Shown here: positions 44,319-54,723 of the stretch, piece by piece
How positions within the stretch are numbered: position 1 is the stretch's first letter
How the letters are laid out: each line of letters opens with the position of its first letter
DNA from: Flavivirga amylovorans
Lineage (GTDB): Bacteria > Bacteroidota > Bacteroidia > Flavobacteriales > Flavobacteriaceae
NCBI RefSeq assembly: GCF_030540875.1
Contig: NZ_JAUOEM010000005.1
Coordinates: forward strand, 62,001 to 126,000
Reading direction: 5' to 3'
Length of the DNA stretch: 64,000 nt
Notes under the pieces: model-generated
Told to the model about the DNA's origin: nothing
The model's input: only the letters and a program-made list of their open reading frames with translations
Database searches by the model: none
Translations under genes and position numbers: made by a program

Positions 44319-46190
44319 TTAAATTTTTAAAATCAAGTCCTGTAAAGAATCTTCAGTAGAAATGTTTAATTTTTTTCTAAGTCTATAGCGTGCTTTTTTT
44401 ATGCCTTCTTGGGAAATATTAAGAATGTTGGCAATTTCTTTAGAGGACAAATTCATTTTTAATAAAGACATTAAACGTAATTCGTTTGGTGTAAGCTCAG
44501 GGAATTTTTGCTTTACATTGCTATTGAAATCTTTATGTACTTCTTGAAAGTATCGACTAAAATTTTCCCAGTTGTTATCATCCTTCAAGTCGAAATTTAT
44601 GGTTCTAATTAATTGATTGTATCCTTTTAGTCCGCTTTCTGAAGTTTTAAACGATTTGGCTTGTTGTTTTAAGCCTTCTAAGACTTCATTCTTTTTGGCA
44701 AGGTGCAAGGCGTGTGTTGTTAGTTCTTTCTTTTTAAACTCTAATTCAAGGTCTAATTTTTCTTTCTCAATTTTGCTATGTTTCAGCTTTTGCCGTACCG
44801 CATAAAACCCAATTAGAGACAACAAAAAACCGATGCCAAATAAAATTTTGTAAAGGTTATTTATTTCACCTTTCTGTTTCAAAAGATCTATTTCATTCTT
44901 TTGAAGTGTAATTTGCTGCTCTTTTTTTTCGGTTTCATGAATAGTACGCAACTCTTCAATTTGTTTTGATTTGGTTATATTAAAAACAGAGTCATTTATA
45001 GTGGCGAAATATTCATGGTCGGATAGTGCCTTTTTAAGATCATTTACATGTTTATTGGCTTTATATCTTAAATAATAAGCTTCGCTTAAATTTTCTTTTG
45101 ATCCGGTTTTTGAAGAAATCATAATGGATTCATCTAGATTTTTAAAAGCTTCATTAAACCTTTTCGTTTCAATAGCAACTTGGGCAATATGGTTAAGGTC
45201 TTTGGCTATGGCATTTTTATAATCTAATGTTCTATGAATGTCTAAGCCTTGATTTAAAAAATCAATAGCCGTGCTATATTGTTTTAATCGGGCATACGTA
45301 TTTCCTAAGTTAACAAGCGAGCTTCCTTCAATTTCTTTGTTTTTTATGTCGGTAGCCAACTTAAGAGCCGTTTCATAATATTGTTTTGCTAAGTCCAATT
45401 TTTGAAGTTTGACATAGGTGTCTCCTATATCGTTGGCTGCATAACTCTGGTATTGTAAATCTTTATAATCTTTATAAATGGAATAAGAATTTGTAGTATA
45501 ATCTAGAGCTTTGTCATAATTTCCTAATAAATATTCAATATTGCCAAGTTGCAATAAAGCATCCCCTTTTCTTAACTTATCTTTTTTTTGTTCGAAGAAA
45601 TTTAATGCCTTTAAAGTTTCGGTTAACGCTATATGATAGTTTCCAAGTTCTTTATGTATACCTCCTATAAGTTCGTATTCCGAACCAATAAGATTAAAGA
45701 GATTATGATTTGTACCTTCTATGCTATCTCTTTTTTTATAAATATTAATATTTTCATAAGCATAGCTTAAAGCTTTATCAAAATTCCCTAAGTTTTGCTC
45801 AAACGATGCCATAGAATGGTTAACAAATAATATACCTTTCATTGAATTCATTTGTTTAAATCCATTTAATGATTTTGTATAATAATGTCTGGCAGAATCC
45901 AATGCCCCACGATCTTTGTAGTAATCTGCAAAATGTAAATAACCCGATGCGATGCCTTTTTGGTAATTTAATTTTTTAGACAATTCATAGCTTCTTTTTG
46001 CATACTCAAAAGAAAGTTTAGAGTCCTTAAACATAAGTTCCTCATAAATAGTTCCCAGTATGGCAGCTTTAGTCTCATTTTCTGGTAACGTTTTAGATAA
46101 TTTAATAAGACTATCAATTTTCTTATCATTTTGAGATATTAAAAAACAAGGAATAAGTACAAGGAACAAGCAAAGTGTGAGGCGCTTCAT
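44319..46190 (-). CDS. TPR-containing transmembrane regulator with LuxR-type HTH
   Basis: A 623-residue sensor-regulator. The signal peptide ends near FLISQ. About ten TPR-like repeats follow (residues 30-420, for example ALNFFEQKKDKLRKGDALLQLGNIEYLLGNYDKALDY by pattern), exported to the periplasm. One TM helix (about 445-465, ILFGIGFLLSLIGFYAV) is followed by a cytoplasmic coiled coil (470-530) and a C-terminal LuxR/GerE-type helix-turn-helix (about 565-623, LTPNELRLMSLLKMNLSSKEIA). No kinase or receiver domain. This TPR/LuxR layout is common in Bacteroidota; its ligands and targets are unknown. Copies of the GGACA motif beside its gene and at the surface locus make that locus a candidate target. 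Confidence 0.9.
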   Translation of the reverse strand: MKRLTLCLFLVLIPCFLISQNDKKIDSLIKLSKTLPENETKAAILGTIYEELMFKDSKLSFEYAKRSYELSKKLNYQKGIASGYLHFADYYKDRGALDSARHYYTKSLNGFKQMNSMKGILFVNHSMASFEQNLGNFDKALSYAYENINIYKKRDSIEGTNHNLFNLIGSEYELIGGIHKELGNYHIALTETLKALNFFEQKKDKLRKGDALLQLGNIEYLLGNYDKALDYTTNSYSIYKDYKDLQYQSYAANDIGDTYVKLQKLDLAKQYYETALKLATDIKNKEIEGSSLVNLGNTYARLKQYSTAIDFLNQGLDIHRTLDYKNAIAKDLNHIAQVAIETKRFNEAFKNLDESIMISSKTGSKENLSEAYYLRYKANKHVNDLKKALSDHEYFATINDSVFNITKSKQIEELRTIHETEKKEQQITLQKNEIDLLKQKGEINNLYKILFGIGFLLSLIGFYAVRQKLKHSKIEKEKLDLELEFKKKELTTHALHLAKKNEVLEGLKQQAKSFKTSESGLKGYNQLIRTINFDLKDDNNWENFSRYFQEVHKDFNSNVKQKFPELTPNELRLMSLLKMNLSSKEIANILNISQEGIKKARYRLRKKLNISTEDSLQDLILKI

Positions 46191-46404
46191 TTTTTAGGTT
46201 AGATTGTATTTTTGATAAAAATATATATTAAATAATTGAAAATCAAATAAATAGTTGTGATGGGGCTCTTTTGTTATCGAAAGAAGTGTTTTTATTACAA
46301 AACTGGGGAAGTGTAGAATCTTTAATGTAGTTATTCACAATAATTTGTTTAAAATTTAATTTAAAAAATTACCATTCCTAATTCGTCATTCTAAAATCAA
46401 TTAT

Positions 46405-46412
46405 TACTTTTG
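46405..46412 (+). promoter_or_regulatory. -7 element of guaA
   Basis: TACTTTTG fits TAnnTTTG; TTCG about 19 bases upstream may be a weak -33. The ATG at 46416 lies within four bases of the -7 box, so the transcript is nearly leaderless. Confidence 0.55.
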
Positions 46413-46415
46413 CGC

Positions 46416-47951
46416 ATGCAACATGACAAGGTACTAATTTTAGACTTCGGATCGCAATATACTCAACTTATTGCCCGTCGAGTTAGAGAACTCAACATAT
46501 ACTCCGAAATACACCCATTTAATAAAATTCCAACCAATTTAGAAAGCTATAAAGCTATTATACTTTCTGGTAGCCCATACTCTGTAAGAGGCGAGGAAGC
46601 ATTACACCCAGATTTATCTCAAATACGTGGTAAGAAACCACTTTTAGGAGTATGCTATGGCGCACAATATTTAGCACATTTTTCAGGTGGAAAAGTAGCA
46701 CCTTCAAGCACCAGAGAATATGGTCGGGCCAATTTATCATCCATAAAACCAGAAGAGATCTTTTTTGAAAATGTTAGTGGAGGAAGTCAGGTTTGGATGA
46801 GTCATAGTGATACCATTAAAGAATTACCAACAGGTGGTGTTTTAATAGCTAGTACTCATGATGTAGAAAATGCAGCATACAGAATTGAAGGAGAACAAAC
46901 GTATGCGATTCAATTTCACCCAGAAGTATATCACTCAACAGACGGAAAACAAATATTAGAAAACTTTTTAGTAAGTATAGCTGGTCTAAATCAAGATTGG
47001 ACACCAGATTCTTTCGTTGAAGAAACTGTGGAAGCTATTCAGGAAAAAGTAGGGGACGGTAAAGTTGTACTAGGGCTTTCTGGAGGTGTAGATTCTACCG
47101 TGGCAGCAGTTTTGCTTAACAAGGCTATTGGTAAAAACTTGTATTGCATTTTTGTAAACAATGGGTTACTTCGTAAAAATGAATTTCAAAATGTTTTAAA
47201 GCAATACGAAGGCATGGGACTTAACGTAAAAGGTGTTGATGCCTCACAACGTTTTCTGGATGCTTTAGCGGGGATAGAAGACCCTGAGAAAAAACGTAAA
47301 GCTATAGGGAATGCGTTTATTGAAGTGTTTGATGATGAAGCTCATAAACTCGAAGACGTCAAATGGTTGGCACAAGGCACCATTTATCCAGATGTTATTG
47401 AAAGTGTATCTGTTAATGGAGGTCCTTCGGCAACGATAAAAAGTCATCATAATGTAGGAGGTTTACCAGACTTTATGAAACTTAAAATAGTTGAGCCGCT
47501 AAAGGCTATTTTTAAAGATGAAGTTAGAAGGGTAGGAGCTACTCTAGGAATTGATCCAGAATTATTGGGGCGTCATCCATTTCCAGGACCAGGCTTAGGA
47601 ATTCGTATTTTAGGAGATATAACCGCAGAAAAAGTACGCATTTTACAAGAAGTAGATGCGATTTTTATAAATGGTTTAAAAGAATGGAATTTATACGACA
47701 GCGTATGGCAAGCAGGAGCTATGTTGCTTCCAGTTAATAGTGTTGGAGTGATGGGAGATGAGCGTACTTATGAAAAATGTGTCGCACTTAGAGCTGTAGA
47801 AAGTACAGATGGGATGACTGCCGATTGGGTAAATTTACCATATGAGTTTTTACAAAAAACATCAAATGATATAATAAATAAGGTAAAAGGCGTTAATAGA
47901 GTAGTTTATGATATTAGTTCGAAACCCCCAGCTACTATAGAGTGGGAATAG
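46416..47951 (+). CDS. guaA: GMP synthase (glutamine-hydrolysing)
   Basis: Converts XMP to GMP using ATP and glutamine, the last step of guanine-nucleotide synthesis. The 511-residue protein has an N-terminal class I glutamine amidotransferase domain ([17 protein letters not shown]; nucleophile Cys in [16 protein letters not shown]). It also has an ATP-pyrophosphatase domain with P-loop [13 protein letters not shown] and the C-terminal dimerisation domain, ending KPPATIEWE. The ATG at 46416 (MQHDKVLIL) is chosen over an in-frame TTG at 46410. The promoter's -7 box lies just upstream. The LysM gene follows after 272 bases. Confidence 0.97.
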   Translation: MQHDKVLILDFGSQYTQLIARRVRELNIYSEIHPFNKIPTNLESYKAIILSGSPYSVRGEEALHPDLSQIRGKKPLLGVCYGAQYLAHFSGGKVAPSSTREYGRANLSSIKPEEIFFENVSGGSQVWMSHSDTIKELPTGGVLIASTHDVENAAYRIEGEQTYAIQFHPEVYHSTDGKQILENFLVSIAGLNQDWTPDSFVEETVEAIQEKVGDGKVVLGLSGGVDSTVAAVLLNKAIGKNLYCIFVNNGLLRKNEFQNVLKQYEGMGLNVKGVDASQRFLDALAGIEDPEKKRKAIGNAFIEVFDDEAHKLEDVKWLAQGTIYPDVIESVSVNGGPSATIKSHHNVGGLPDFMKLKIVEPLKAIFKDEVRRVGATLGIDPELLGRHPFPGPGLGIRILGDITAEKVRILQEVDAIFINGLKEWNLYDSVWQAGAMLLPVNSVGVMGDERTYEKCVALRAVESTDGMTADWVNLPYEFLQKTSNDIINKVKGVNRVVYDISSKPPATIEWE

Positions 47952-48223
47952 GTTTTTATATCATATTGAGCGTAAGTAAAATGCGACAAAGCGGTGTTTT
48001 TAATTGGATATTATAGTGTTTGTAAACTATATTTGGCCTTTGAAATCATCTTAATTAATAGCAATAACCGTATATAGAATAAGTAGGAACAGGTGTATTA
48101 TTAGTCACTATATTGTAACTTTTATTTTTGGCATGTTATATGTATAATAAAAAAAGAAAAAGATAGTTTACTTTAAATAAAATCGCGAAACCGCCCCTTA
48201 TACGCAATTTAAAAACAGATTAC

Positions 48224-50242
48224 ATGAATAAAATCTTTCTCATTTTATGCTTAACACTATTATTTAGTTTTAGTACAGCTCAAGCTCAAAATTATAGTAC
48301 TCATAAAGTTAAGCAAGGAGAAACTATTGAAAGTATTGCAGAAAAATACTTAGTAAAGCCTTCCGATATTTATGGCTTAAATCCTGATGCCAAAAAAGAA
48401 TTAAGGATTAATTCGGTATTAATCATTCCAAAGCCAAAAGCTATAGAGGAACCTAAAGTAACCGTTGTAAAGGAATTAGAAGGTTTTAAAAAGCATAGAA
48501 CAAAGAAAAGGCAAACACTTTACAGCTTATCAAAACAGTATAATGTATCTGAGGAAGATATCAAAAAATATAATAAATTTTTATATGCGGAACCTTTGAG
48601 AAAAGGTGACAAACTTCAAATTCCGATTTTTAAAATCACAGAAGTTGAAGAAGTTAATGAACTAACTAAAACCTATACAGTACTTCCAAAAGAAGGAAAA
48701 TGGCGCATTGCATATAAATTTGGAATAACTGTTAAAGAGCTTGAAGAACTTAATCCAGAAATGGGAGATGTTTTACAAGAAGGACAGATATTAAAGGTTC
48801 CAAATATAGGAGGTGAAGAAGAAAAGGTTGTAGATGAAAAGTATAGTTATTATAAAGTATTACCTAAAGAAGGCTTTTATAGGCTAAAGCTTAAATTAGG
48901 TTTAGAACAAGAAGAATTAGAAACTTTGAATCCCGTTTTAAAAGAAGGCGGATTAAAAGTAGGCATGATATTAAAAGTACCATATTCTAATTTGCCTGAT
49001 GACATTACGCAACATGATGCCGTTAAGGTGAACTTAGTAGATAGTATTACCGACTTTAATGCTAAGCATATTGCAATCATGCTACCTTTTAGGTTAAACC
49101 ATGTAGATTTTGATTCTGAATCTGATATTAAGAGAAGTGTAGAAAAAGACCCTTATTTGGATGCTTCATTAGATTTTCATTCGGGTGTTTTAATGGCAAT
49201 GGATTCTTTAAAAACCTTGGGAGTATCTCTTAAAGTAGATGTATATGATACTAAATATCAGCTAAGTGAGGTAAAACGTATCATTGCTAAAAACAATTTT
49301 GAAAACATTGATGCAGTTATTGGTCCGTTAACTCCTGGTAATTTTGAAGAAGTAGCATCACAATTAAGAAAGTATAATACGCCAGTTGTATCTCCAATAG
49401 GAACTAACTTAAAATTGTATGATAATGTATTTCAATCTAGACCTTCTAATGATTTATTAAAAAAGAGAGTCGTAAACTTTGTGAAAGCTGATACTTTAGC
49501 TAGTAATATTATTGTTATTGCTGATACCCAAAATAAAGCTGTTTCTGATGATCTTAAACGAGAGTTTAATTTTGCAAAGCAAATACATTCTAGAAAAGAT
49601 AAAGAAGGGGTCGATAAATATTTTGTAAGCAAAGGGGATATTCAAGATGAGCTGAAACCAGGAAAGAATATCGTGTTTTTGGAAACTCAAGATGCTGGGT
49701 TTGTTTCTAGTGTTGTTAGTATTCTTACAGCTTTAATTCAAAAAGAAAATATAGAGGAAAATAAGGAAGCTATAGAAATAGTATTAGTAACTACTAATAT
49801 TAGCTCTGCTTTTAAAGGTGATGAGGTAGACAACACGCATTTGTCTAAATTACAATTTCATTTTGCTACGATGTCTAGAGCATATAATGAAAACGATAAC
49901 AATGCCTTTGTAAAAAAATACAATCAAATTTATAATGTTACGCCAAATAATAGAGCGGTTAAGGGTTTCGATTTAACGATGGACGTTGTTTTGCGTTTAG
50001 TGTCTTCAGAAGATTTGTATATGTCTGTTAATGAGGCACCTCTCACGGAGTATGTTGAAAACAAGTTTGCTTATAAAAAGAAACTTTTTGGAGGTTATTA
50101 TAACGATACAGTGTATCTGGTAAAGTATGACGATTTAGCAATTGTAGAGGTAAAACAGGAAGTCAAGCCAAAACCAGAGGTTATAGAGGAAGTGAAACAA
50201 GAGGTTAAATTAAATAAAGATAAAAAAGAAGTAAAACAATAA
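48224..50242 (+). CDS. LysM protein with periplasmic-binding-protein-like domain
   Basis: A 672-residue exported protein. The signal peptide ends near FSTAQAQ. Four LysM-type repeats follow (about 25-70, 95-135, 150-190, 205-250; for example HKVKQGETIESIAEKYLVKP), which bind peptidoglycan. Residues about 275-640 resemble a type I periplasmic-binding fold (HIAIMLPFRLNHVDF, FHSGVLMAMDSLKTLG, DAVIGPLTPGNFEEVASQL), as in LppC/branched-chain-amino-acid-binding-like proteins. The C-terminus is Lys/Glu/Val-rich (EVKQEVKPKPEVIEEVKQEV). This may be a wall-anchored sensor or an activator of cell-wall enzymes. The role is unproven. Confidence 0.85.
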   Translation: MNKIFLILCLTLLFSFSTAQAQNYSTHKVKQGETIESIAEKYLVKPSDIYGLNPDAKKELRINSVLIIPKPKAIEEPKVTVVKELEGFKKHRTKKRQTLYSLSKQYNVSEEDIKKYNKFLYAEPLRKGDKLQIPIFKITEVEEVNELTKTYTVLPKEGKWRIAYKFGITVKELEELNPEMGDVLQEGQILKVPNIGGEEEKVVDEKYSYYKVLPKEGFYRLKLKLGLEQEELETLNPVLKEGGLKVGMILKVPYSNLPDDITQHDAVKVNLVDSITDFNAKHIAIMLPFRLNHVDFDSESDIKRSVEKDPYLDASLDFHSGVLMAMDSLKTLGVSLKVDVYDTKYQLSEVKRIIAKNNFENIDAVIGPLTPGNFEEVASQLRKYNTPVVSPIGTNLKLYDNVFQSRPSNDLLKKRVVNFVKADTLASNIIVIADTQNKAVSDDLKREFNFAKQIHSRKDKEGVDKYFVSKGDIQDELKPGKNIVFLETQDAGFVSSVVSILTALIQKENIEENKEAIEIVLVTTNISSAFKGDEVDNTHLSKLQFHFATMSRAYNENDNNAFVKKYNQIYNVTPNNRAVKGFDLTMDVVLRLVSSEDLYMSVNEAPLTEYVENKFAYKKKLFGGYYNDTVYLVKYDDLAIVEVKQEVKPKPEVIEEVKQEVKLNKDKKEVKQ

Positions 50243-50390
50243 GCCAAATAGGCAAGGCGTTTTACATTAAAAGCTTCACCATTACGAAGTATTTACGACT
50301 TAATACAGTAGGTTAGGAGTAAGGATATTTTTAAAGATAGATATAATGAAACCTCGTTATGATGAATATAAATCTAACTAAACCCTGTCT

Positions 50391-50927
50391 GTGATTAGAA
50401 TATTCTTTATTTTATGTTGTTTTATTTGTGTACAAGATGAGCCTGTAATGTCTTGGAACGAATCTTATAAATTATCTTGGACAGATTTTAAAGATACCCC
50501 CGACAAAAATACAAGTGCAGTAGCCATAACAGCGTCAGGAATAACATTTGGCTTTTCGGTAAATATGACAGATAATCGAGTTGTGGGCTTCACTTCAGAT
50601 GTTCATGCCCATTTTTATCCAGAAAAATCATGGTATAAAAAAGAACAGGCAGATAATCATGTTTTAGGACATGAACAGCTACATTTCGATATTACCGAGT
50701 TGCATGCCCGTAAATTTAGATATCGAATAGATCAGGTTAAAGTATCAAATAGTGTTAGAAGTCAATTAAAAACGATTCATAACGCTATTAATAAAGAACT
50801 TTCCCAGATGCAAAACAGATATGATTCTGAAACCAATTATTCCAGAAATATGGAAGCTCAAACCAAATGGAAATTATATATTGTCGACGAATTAAAAAAG
50901 TTCTCTAAATATAAATCGGTAGATTAA
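50391..50927 (+). CDS. DUF922-type secreted putative zinc protease
   Basis: A 178-residue exported protein of the DUF922 family, proposed to be Zn-dependent proteases. A short hydrophobic leader (IRIFFILCCFICV) precedes a conserved WNESYKLSWTDFKDTPDKNT block and HAHFYPEKSWYKK. The putative zinc motif HEQLHFDI (His94-His98) is followed by a helical C-terminus with conserved SYRNMEAQTKWK-like pattern. The start is GTG at 50391; no nearer ATG preserves the leader. Activity is not proven. The DUF3820 gene begins four bases after the stop, so the two are co-transcribed. Confidence 0.82.
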   Translation: MIRIFFILCCFICVQDEPVMSWNESYKLSWTDFKDTPDKNTSAVAITASGITFGFSVNMTDNRVVGFTSDVHAHFYPEKSWYKKEQADNHVLGHEQLHFDITELHARKFRYRIDQVKVSNSVRSQLKTIHNAINKELSQMQNRYDSETNYSRNMEAQTKWKLYIVDELKKFSKYKSVD

Positions 50928-50931
50928 ATAT

Positions 50932-51159
50932 ATGCTCCCAGATAAACAATTCCTTATAGATTTAGCACACACTAAAATGCCCTTTGGTAAGTATAAAGAT
51001 CGTTATTTAATTGATTTACCAGAATATTACGTTGTTTGGTACCATAATAAAGGATTTCCAAAAGGAAAGCTAGGAGATATGCTTACTCAGGTTTATGATT
51101 TAAAAATGAATGGGTTAGAAGATTTGATTCGGAATATTCAGAGGCAGTTCCCTAAATAA
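50932..51159 (+). CDS. DUF3820 family small protein
   Basis: A 75-residue cytoplasmic protein with the family's MPFGKYKDRYLIDLPEYYVVWY core (MPFGKxKG-like strand-turn followed by the helix), here in a whole-length, single-domain form. The family's role is unknown; related modules are found fused to exonucleases and helicases in other bacteria, so a nucleic-acid link is possible but unproven. It starts four bases after the DUF922 gene. It ends about 50 bases before the convergent hydrolase gene. Confidence 0.87.
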   Translation: MLPDKQFLIDLAHTKMPFGKYKDRYLIDLPEYYVVWYHNKGFPKGKLGDMLTQVYDLKMNGLEDLIRNIQRQFPK

Positions 51160-51208
51160 ATAGAATTTTAAACATGTAAATGATGTAACTTCATATAAAA
51201 ATCTAAAC

Positions 51209-52075
51209 TCAATCTATCCATTCCCTAATTTTTAATTGTATGTCTCCAAACGTTTCTTGAGAAGGCATATGTTTTGAATTTTTTAAAAGATAGACCTCTT
51301 TTAAGTTGTTGAATAGTGATTTGCTTTTTTTAGCTATTTTTTTACCAGGAAAGTAAATATCATCCGATGCAGCAATGATGTAAACAGGCTTATTAAAATG
51401 TTCAACATGCTTTCTTTTAAGTAGGCTAGGTATTCTAGTATCAAGTTTTACACCATCCATCATTAGTTTTAGCATTTTATACATGAATTTGTCTTCCTCT
51501 GGGACAAAAGCATCCAAAAAAGTTTTAAGATGCTTCTCTTTTTTAGTGATTTTGTATCGTATCAAAGGAATTGTCAATTTGGTAATTGATTCCCATATAT
51601 CACCTTTTACAATACCACTAGGAACAACAAAAATACATTTATCAACTCTTTCAGGTTTATAAGTTATTAACTTTTGAAGGATGAATGCACCGTATGAAAT
51701 ACCGATTATACTGCATGTATTTATATTTAATTTTTCAAGAACTTCATCAGCCCAAAGTGCAAAAGAAGCATCCTTTATGTTCATTTTAGTTTCTGCACTT
51801 TTTGTTGCCTGGCCTATGGTATCTATGGCATAAAGACAATAACTATTTCTTAATTCTTTTATGGCTTCTAATGTTACTGGAGCACCTGCATTATATCCGT
51901 GGAACAAAACGATCTTTTTACCATCTGTATTCCCTGTTTTAATAACTCTTGTTCTGCCAAATTGAGTGTCTACATCGATTTTTATATATTCAATATTTAA
52001 ATGCTCTAATTTTTCTTCGTATAGTTTCATTAAAGCTTTTTTGACCTGTTTATTCTTGTATATAACTGACATCAC
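51209..52075 (-). CDS. Alpha/beta hydrolase, divergent partner of a TetR regulator
   Basis: A 288-residue cytoplasmic alpha/beta-fold enzyme. It has VLFHGYNAGAPVTLEAIKEL (oxyanion-hole turn), AIDTIGQATKSAE, the nucleophile elbow SIIGISYGAF (Ser about residue 123), the acid region ASDDIYFPG and His near LLKNSKHMPSQE. No signal peptide. The N-terminal ATG is at 52073-52075. It is divergent from a TetR gene, sharing a 68-base gap that holds a perfect operator palindrome, so it is very probably repressed by that regulator. The substrate is unknown; an ester or lactone that is also the inducer is a reasonable guess. Confidence 0.87.
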   Translation of the reverse strand: MMSVIYKNKQVKKALMKLYEEKLEHLNIEYIKIDVDTQFGRTRVIKTGNTDGKKIVLFHGYNAGAPVTLEAIKELRNSYCLYAIDTIGQATKSAETKMNIKDASFALWADEVLEKLNINTCSIIGISYGAFILQKLITYKPERVDKCIFVVPSGIVKGDIWESITKLTIPLIRYKITKKEKHLKTFLDAFVPEEDKFMYKMLKLMMDGVKLDTRIPSLLKRKHVEHFNKPVYIIAASDDIYFPGKKIAKKSKSLFNNLKEVYLLKNSKHMPSQETFGDIQLKIREWID

Positions 52076-52106
52076 TTAATTTATTTAATAAAATTGTTTT
52101 TCCTTT

Positions 52107-52136
52107 GTAAAATTAGTCCAAATGGACTAATTTTAC
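52107..52136. promoter_or_regulatory. TetR-type operator palindrome between divergent genes
   Basis: Perfect 13-base arms, GTAAAATTAGTCC (52107-52119) and its exact complement (52124-52136), around AAAT. The centre lies 22 bases from the TetR ATG (52144) and about 46 from the hydrolase ATG (52075). TAATTTTA on each side resembles the Bacteroidota -7 box, so a bound dimer would block both promoters. Confidence 0.8.
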
Positions 52137-52143
52137 AAATAAT

Positions 52144-52752
52144 ATGAAAACAAAAGGGAAAATAAAGAATAAAGCCAGAGAGTTATTTAATCAAAAAGGT
52201 TTTAAGAATGTTACTTTACGAGAGGTAGCAAAAAGTCTTGAAAAGAGCTATGGAAATATAACGTACCACTTTAAAACAAAAAATACCCTTGTTTTTGAAC
52301 TATATGAAGATATGGTTGCAGAAACTAATGAAATTATGTTGTCATTTGATTTTCAAAATTTATTTCTTGGAATTTTAATAGCTCCTAGAAAAACATTTGA
52401 GATTTCGATGAAATATGTATTCTTCTATGTAGATTATGTAGAGATTCGAAGAAGTTATAAGGATATTTATTTGAAAGCAGAAAATGACAATGCATATAGA
52501 AAAGAGGGCTACATGAAGCTGTTGAAACTGTTACAAGCCCAAAAGATATTAAGGGAGGAGTTAACTCAGGATGATTTAAATTATTTAATGGATTTAAGCG
52601 GTGCTATGAGAACGTTCTTTTTTCTTAACCTTCACCCAGAAAACTTTGATGATAAAGCTCTAAAAGAGACATATGTAAAGTATATCAATCATTTAATTTT
52701 TCCATATCTTACTAAAAAAGGGATTGAAGAATATAAACTTCATTTAGAGTAA
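52144..52752 (+). CDS. TetR/AcrR family transcriptional regulator
   Basis: A 202-residue one-component regulator. Residues about 8-55 are the TetR helix-turn-helix (ARELFNQKGFKNVTLREVAKSL, GNITYHFKTKNTLVFELYEDM). The remainder is a helical ligand-binding domain with no close match I can name (YVFFYVDYVEIRRSYKDIYL). The start lies eight bases after a perfect 13-base-arm palindrome that is its likely own operator. It is divergent from the alpha/beta hydrolase gene and probably represses it and itself. The inducer is unknown. Confidence 0.93.
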   Translation: MKTKGKIKNKARELFNQKGFKNVTLREVAKSLEKSYGNITYHFKTKNTLVFELYEDMVAETNEIMLSFDFQNLFLGILIAPRKTFEISMKYVFFYVDYVEIRRSYKDIYLKAENDNAYRKEGYMKLLKLLQAQKILREELTQDDLNYLMDLSGAMRTFFFLNLHPENFDDKALKETYVKYINHLIFPYLTKKGIEEYKLHLE

Positions 52753-52897
52753 TCAATCAATAGTTTTAAAAGGCTGTTAAATATGTGTTTTTTCTTTCAA
52801 ATAAAAAATTCAATAAAAAGACATCATCTTTTTCAGCCTAAATCATTGTTAAAAACTCCTTTTAAATAACCCTAAACTAATTCTGAAATAACTATTT

Positions 52898-54574
<1,677 letters not shown>

Positions 54575-54605
54575 AATTGGATAGCTATTTGATAATCTAT
54601 TTATC

Positions 54606-54625
54606 ATTCCCATGAAAATGGGAAT
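54606..54625. repeat. GATTCC-type palindrome after pyrG
   Basis: ATTCCCAT and ATGGGAAT around GAAA, 32 bases past the pyrG stop. Same family as the elements at 4575, 4624, 15141 and 24380. Confidence 0.65.
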
Positions 54626-54650
54626 CTTATTAAATTTAAACGCGTATAAT

Positions 54651-54712
54651 TGTCATACTAAATAAAGCGAAATATCTAACTAAGAGATTTTTATATTGCA
54701 TTTAGAATGACA
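54651..54712. repeat. Dispersed TGTCAT-ended element, copy B
   Basis: TGTCATACTAAAT (54651-54663) and ATTTAGAATGACA (54700-54712) are inverted copies with one mismatch. The interior AAGCGAAATATCT and AGAGATTTTT match copies A and C. Only 62 bases long, and it ends 11 bases before the yidC ATG. Confidence 0.7.
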
Positions 54713-54723
54713 CAAATTAAAAT

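Noticed and set aside
46342-46360. TTTGTTTAAAATTTAA near the regulator and guaA genes as a fourth fasciclin-type box
   Set aside because: Single, degenerate copy in AT-rich sequence without the paired layout seen at 59141-59193.
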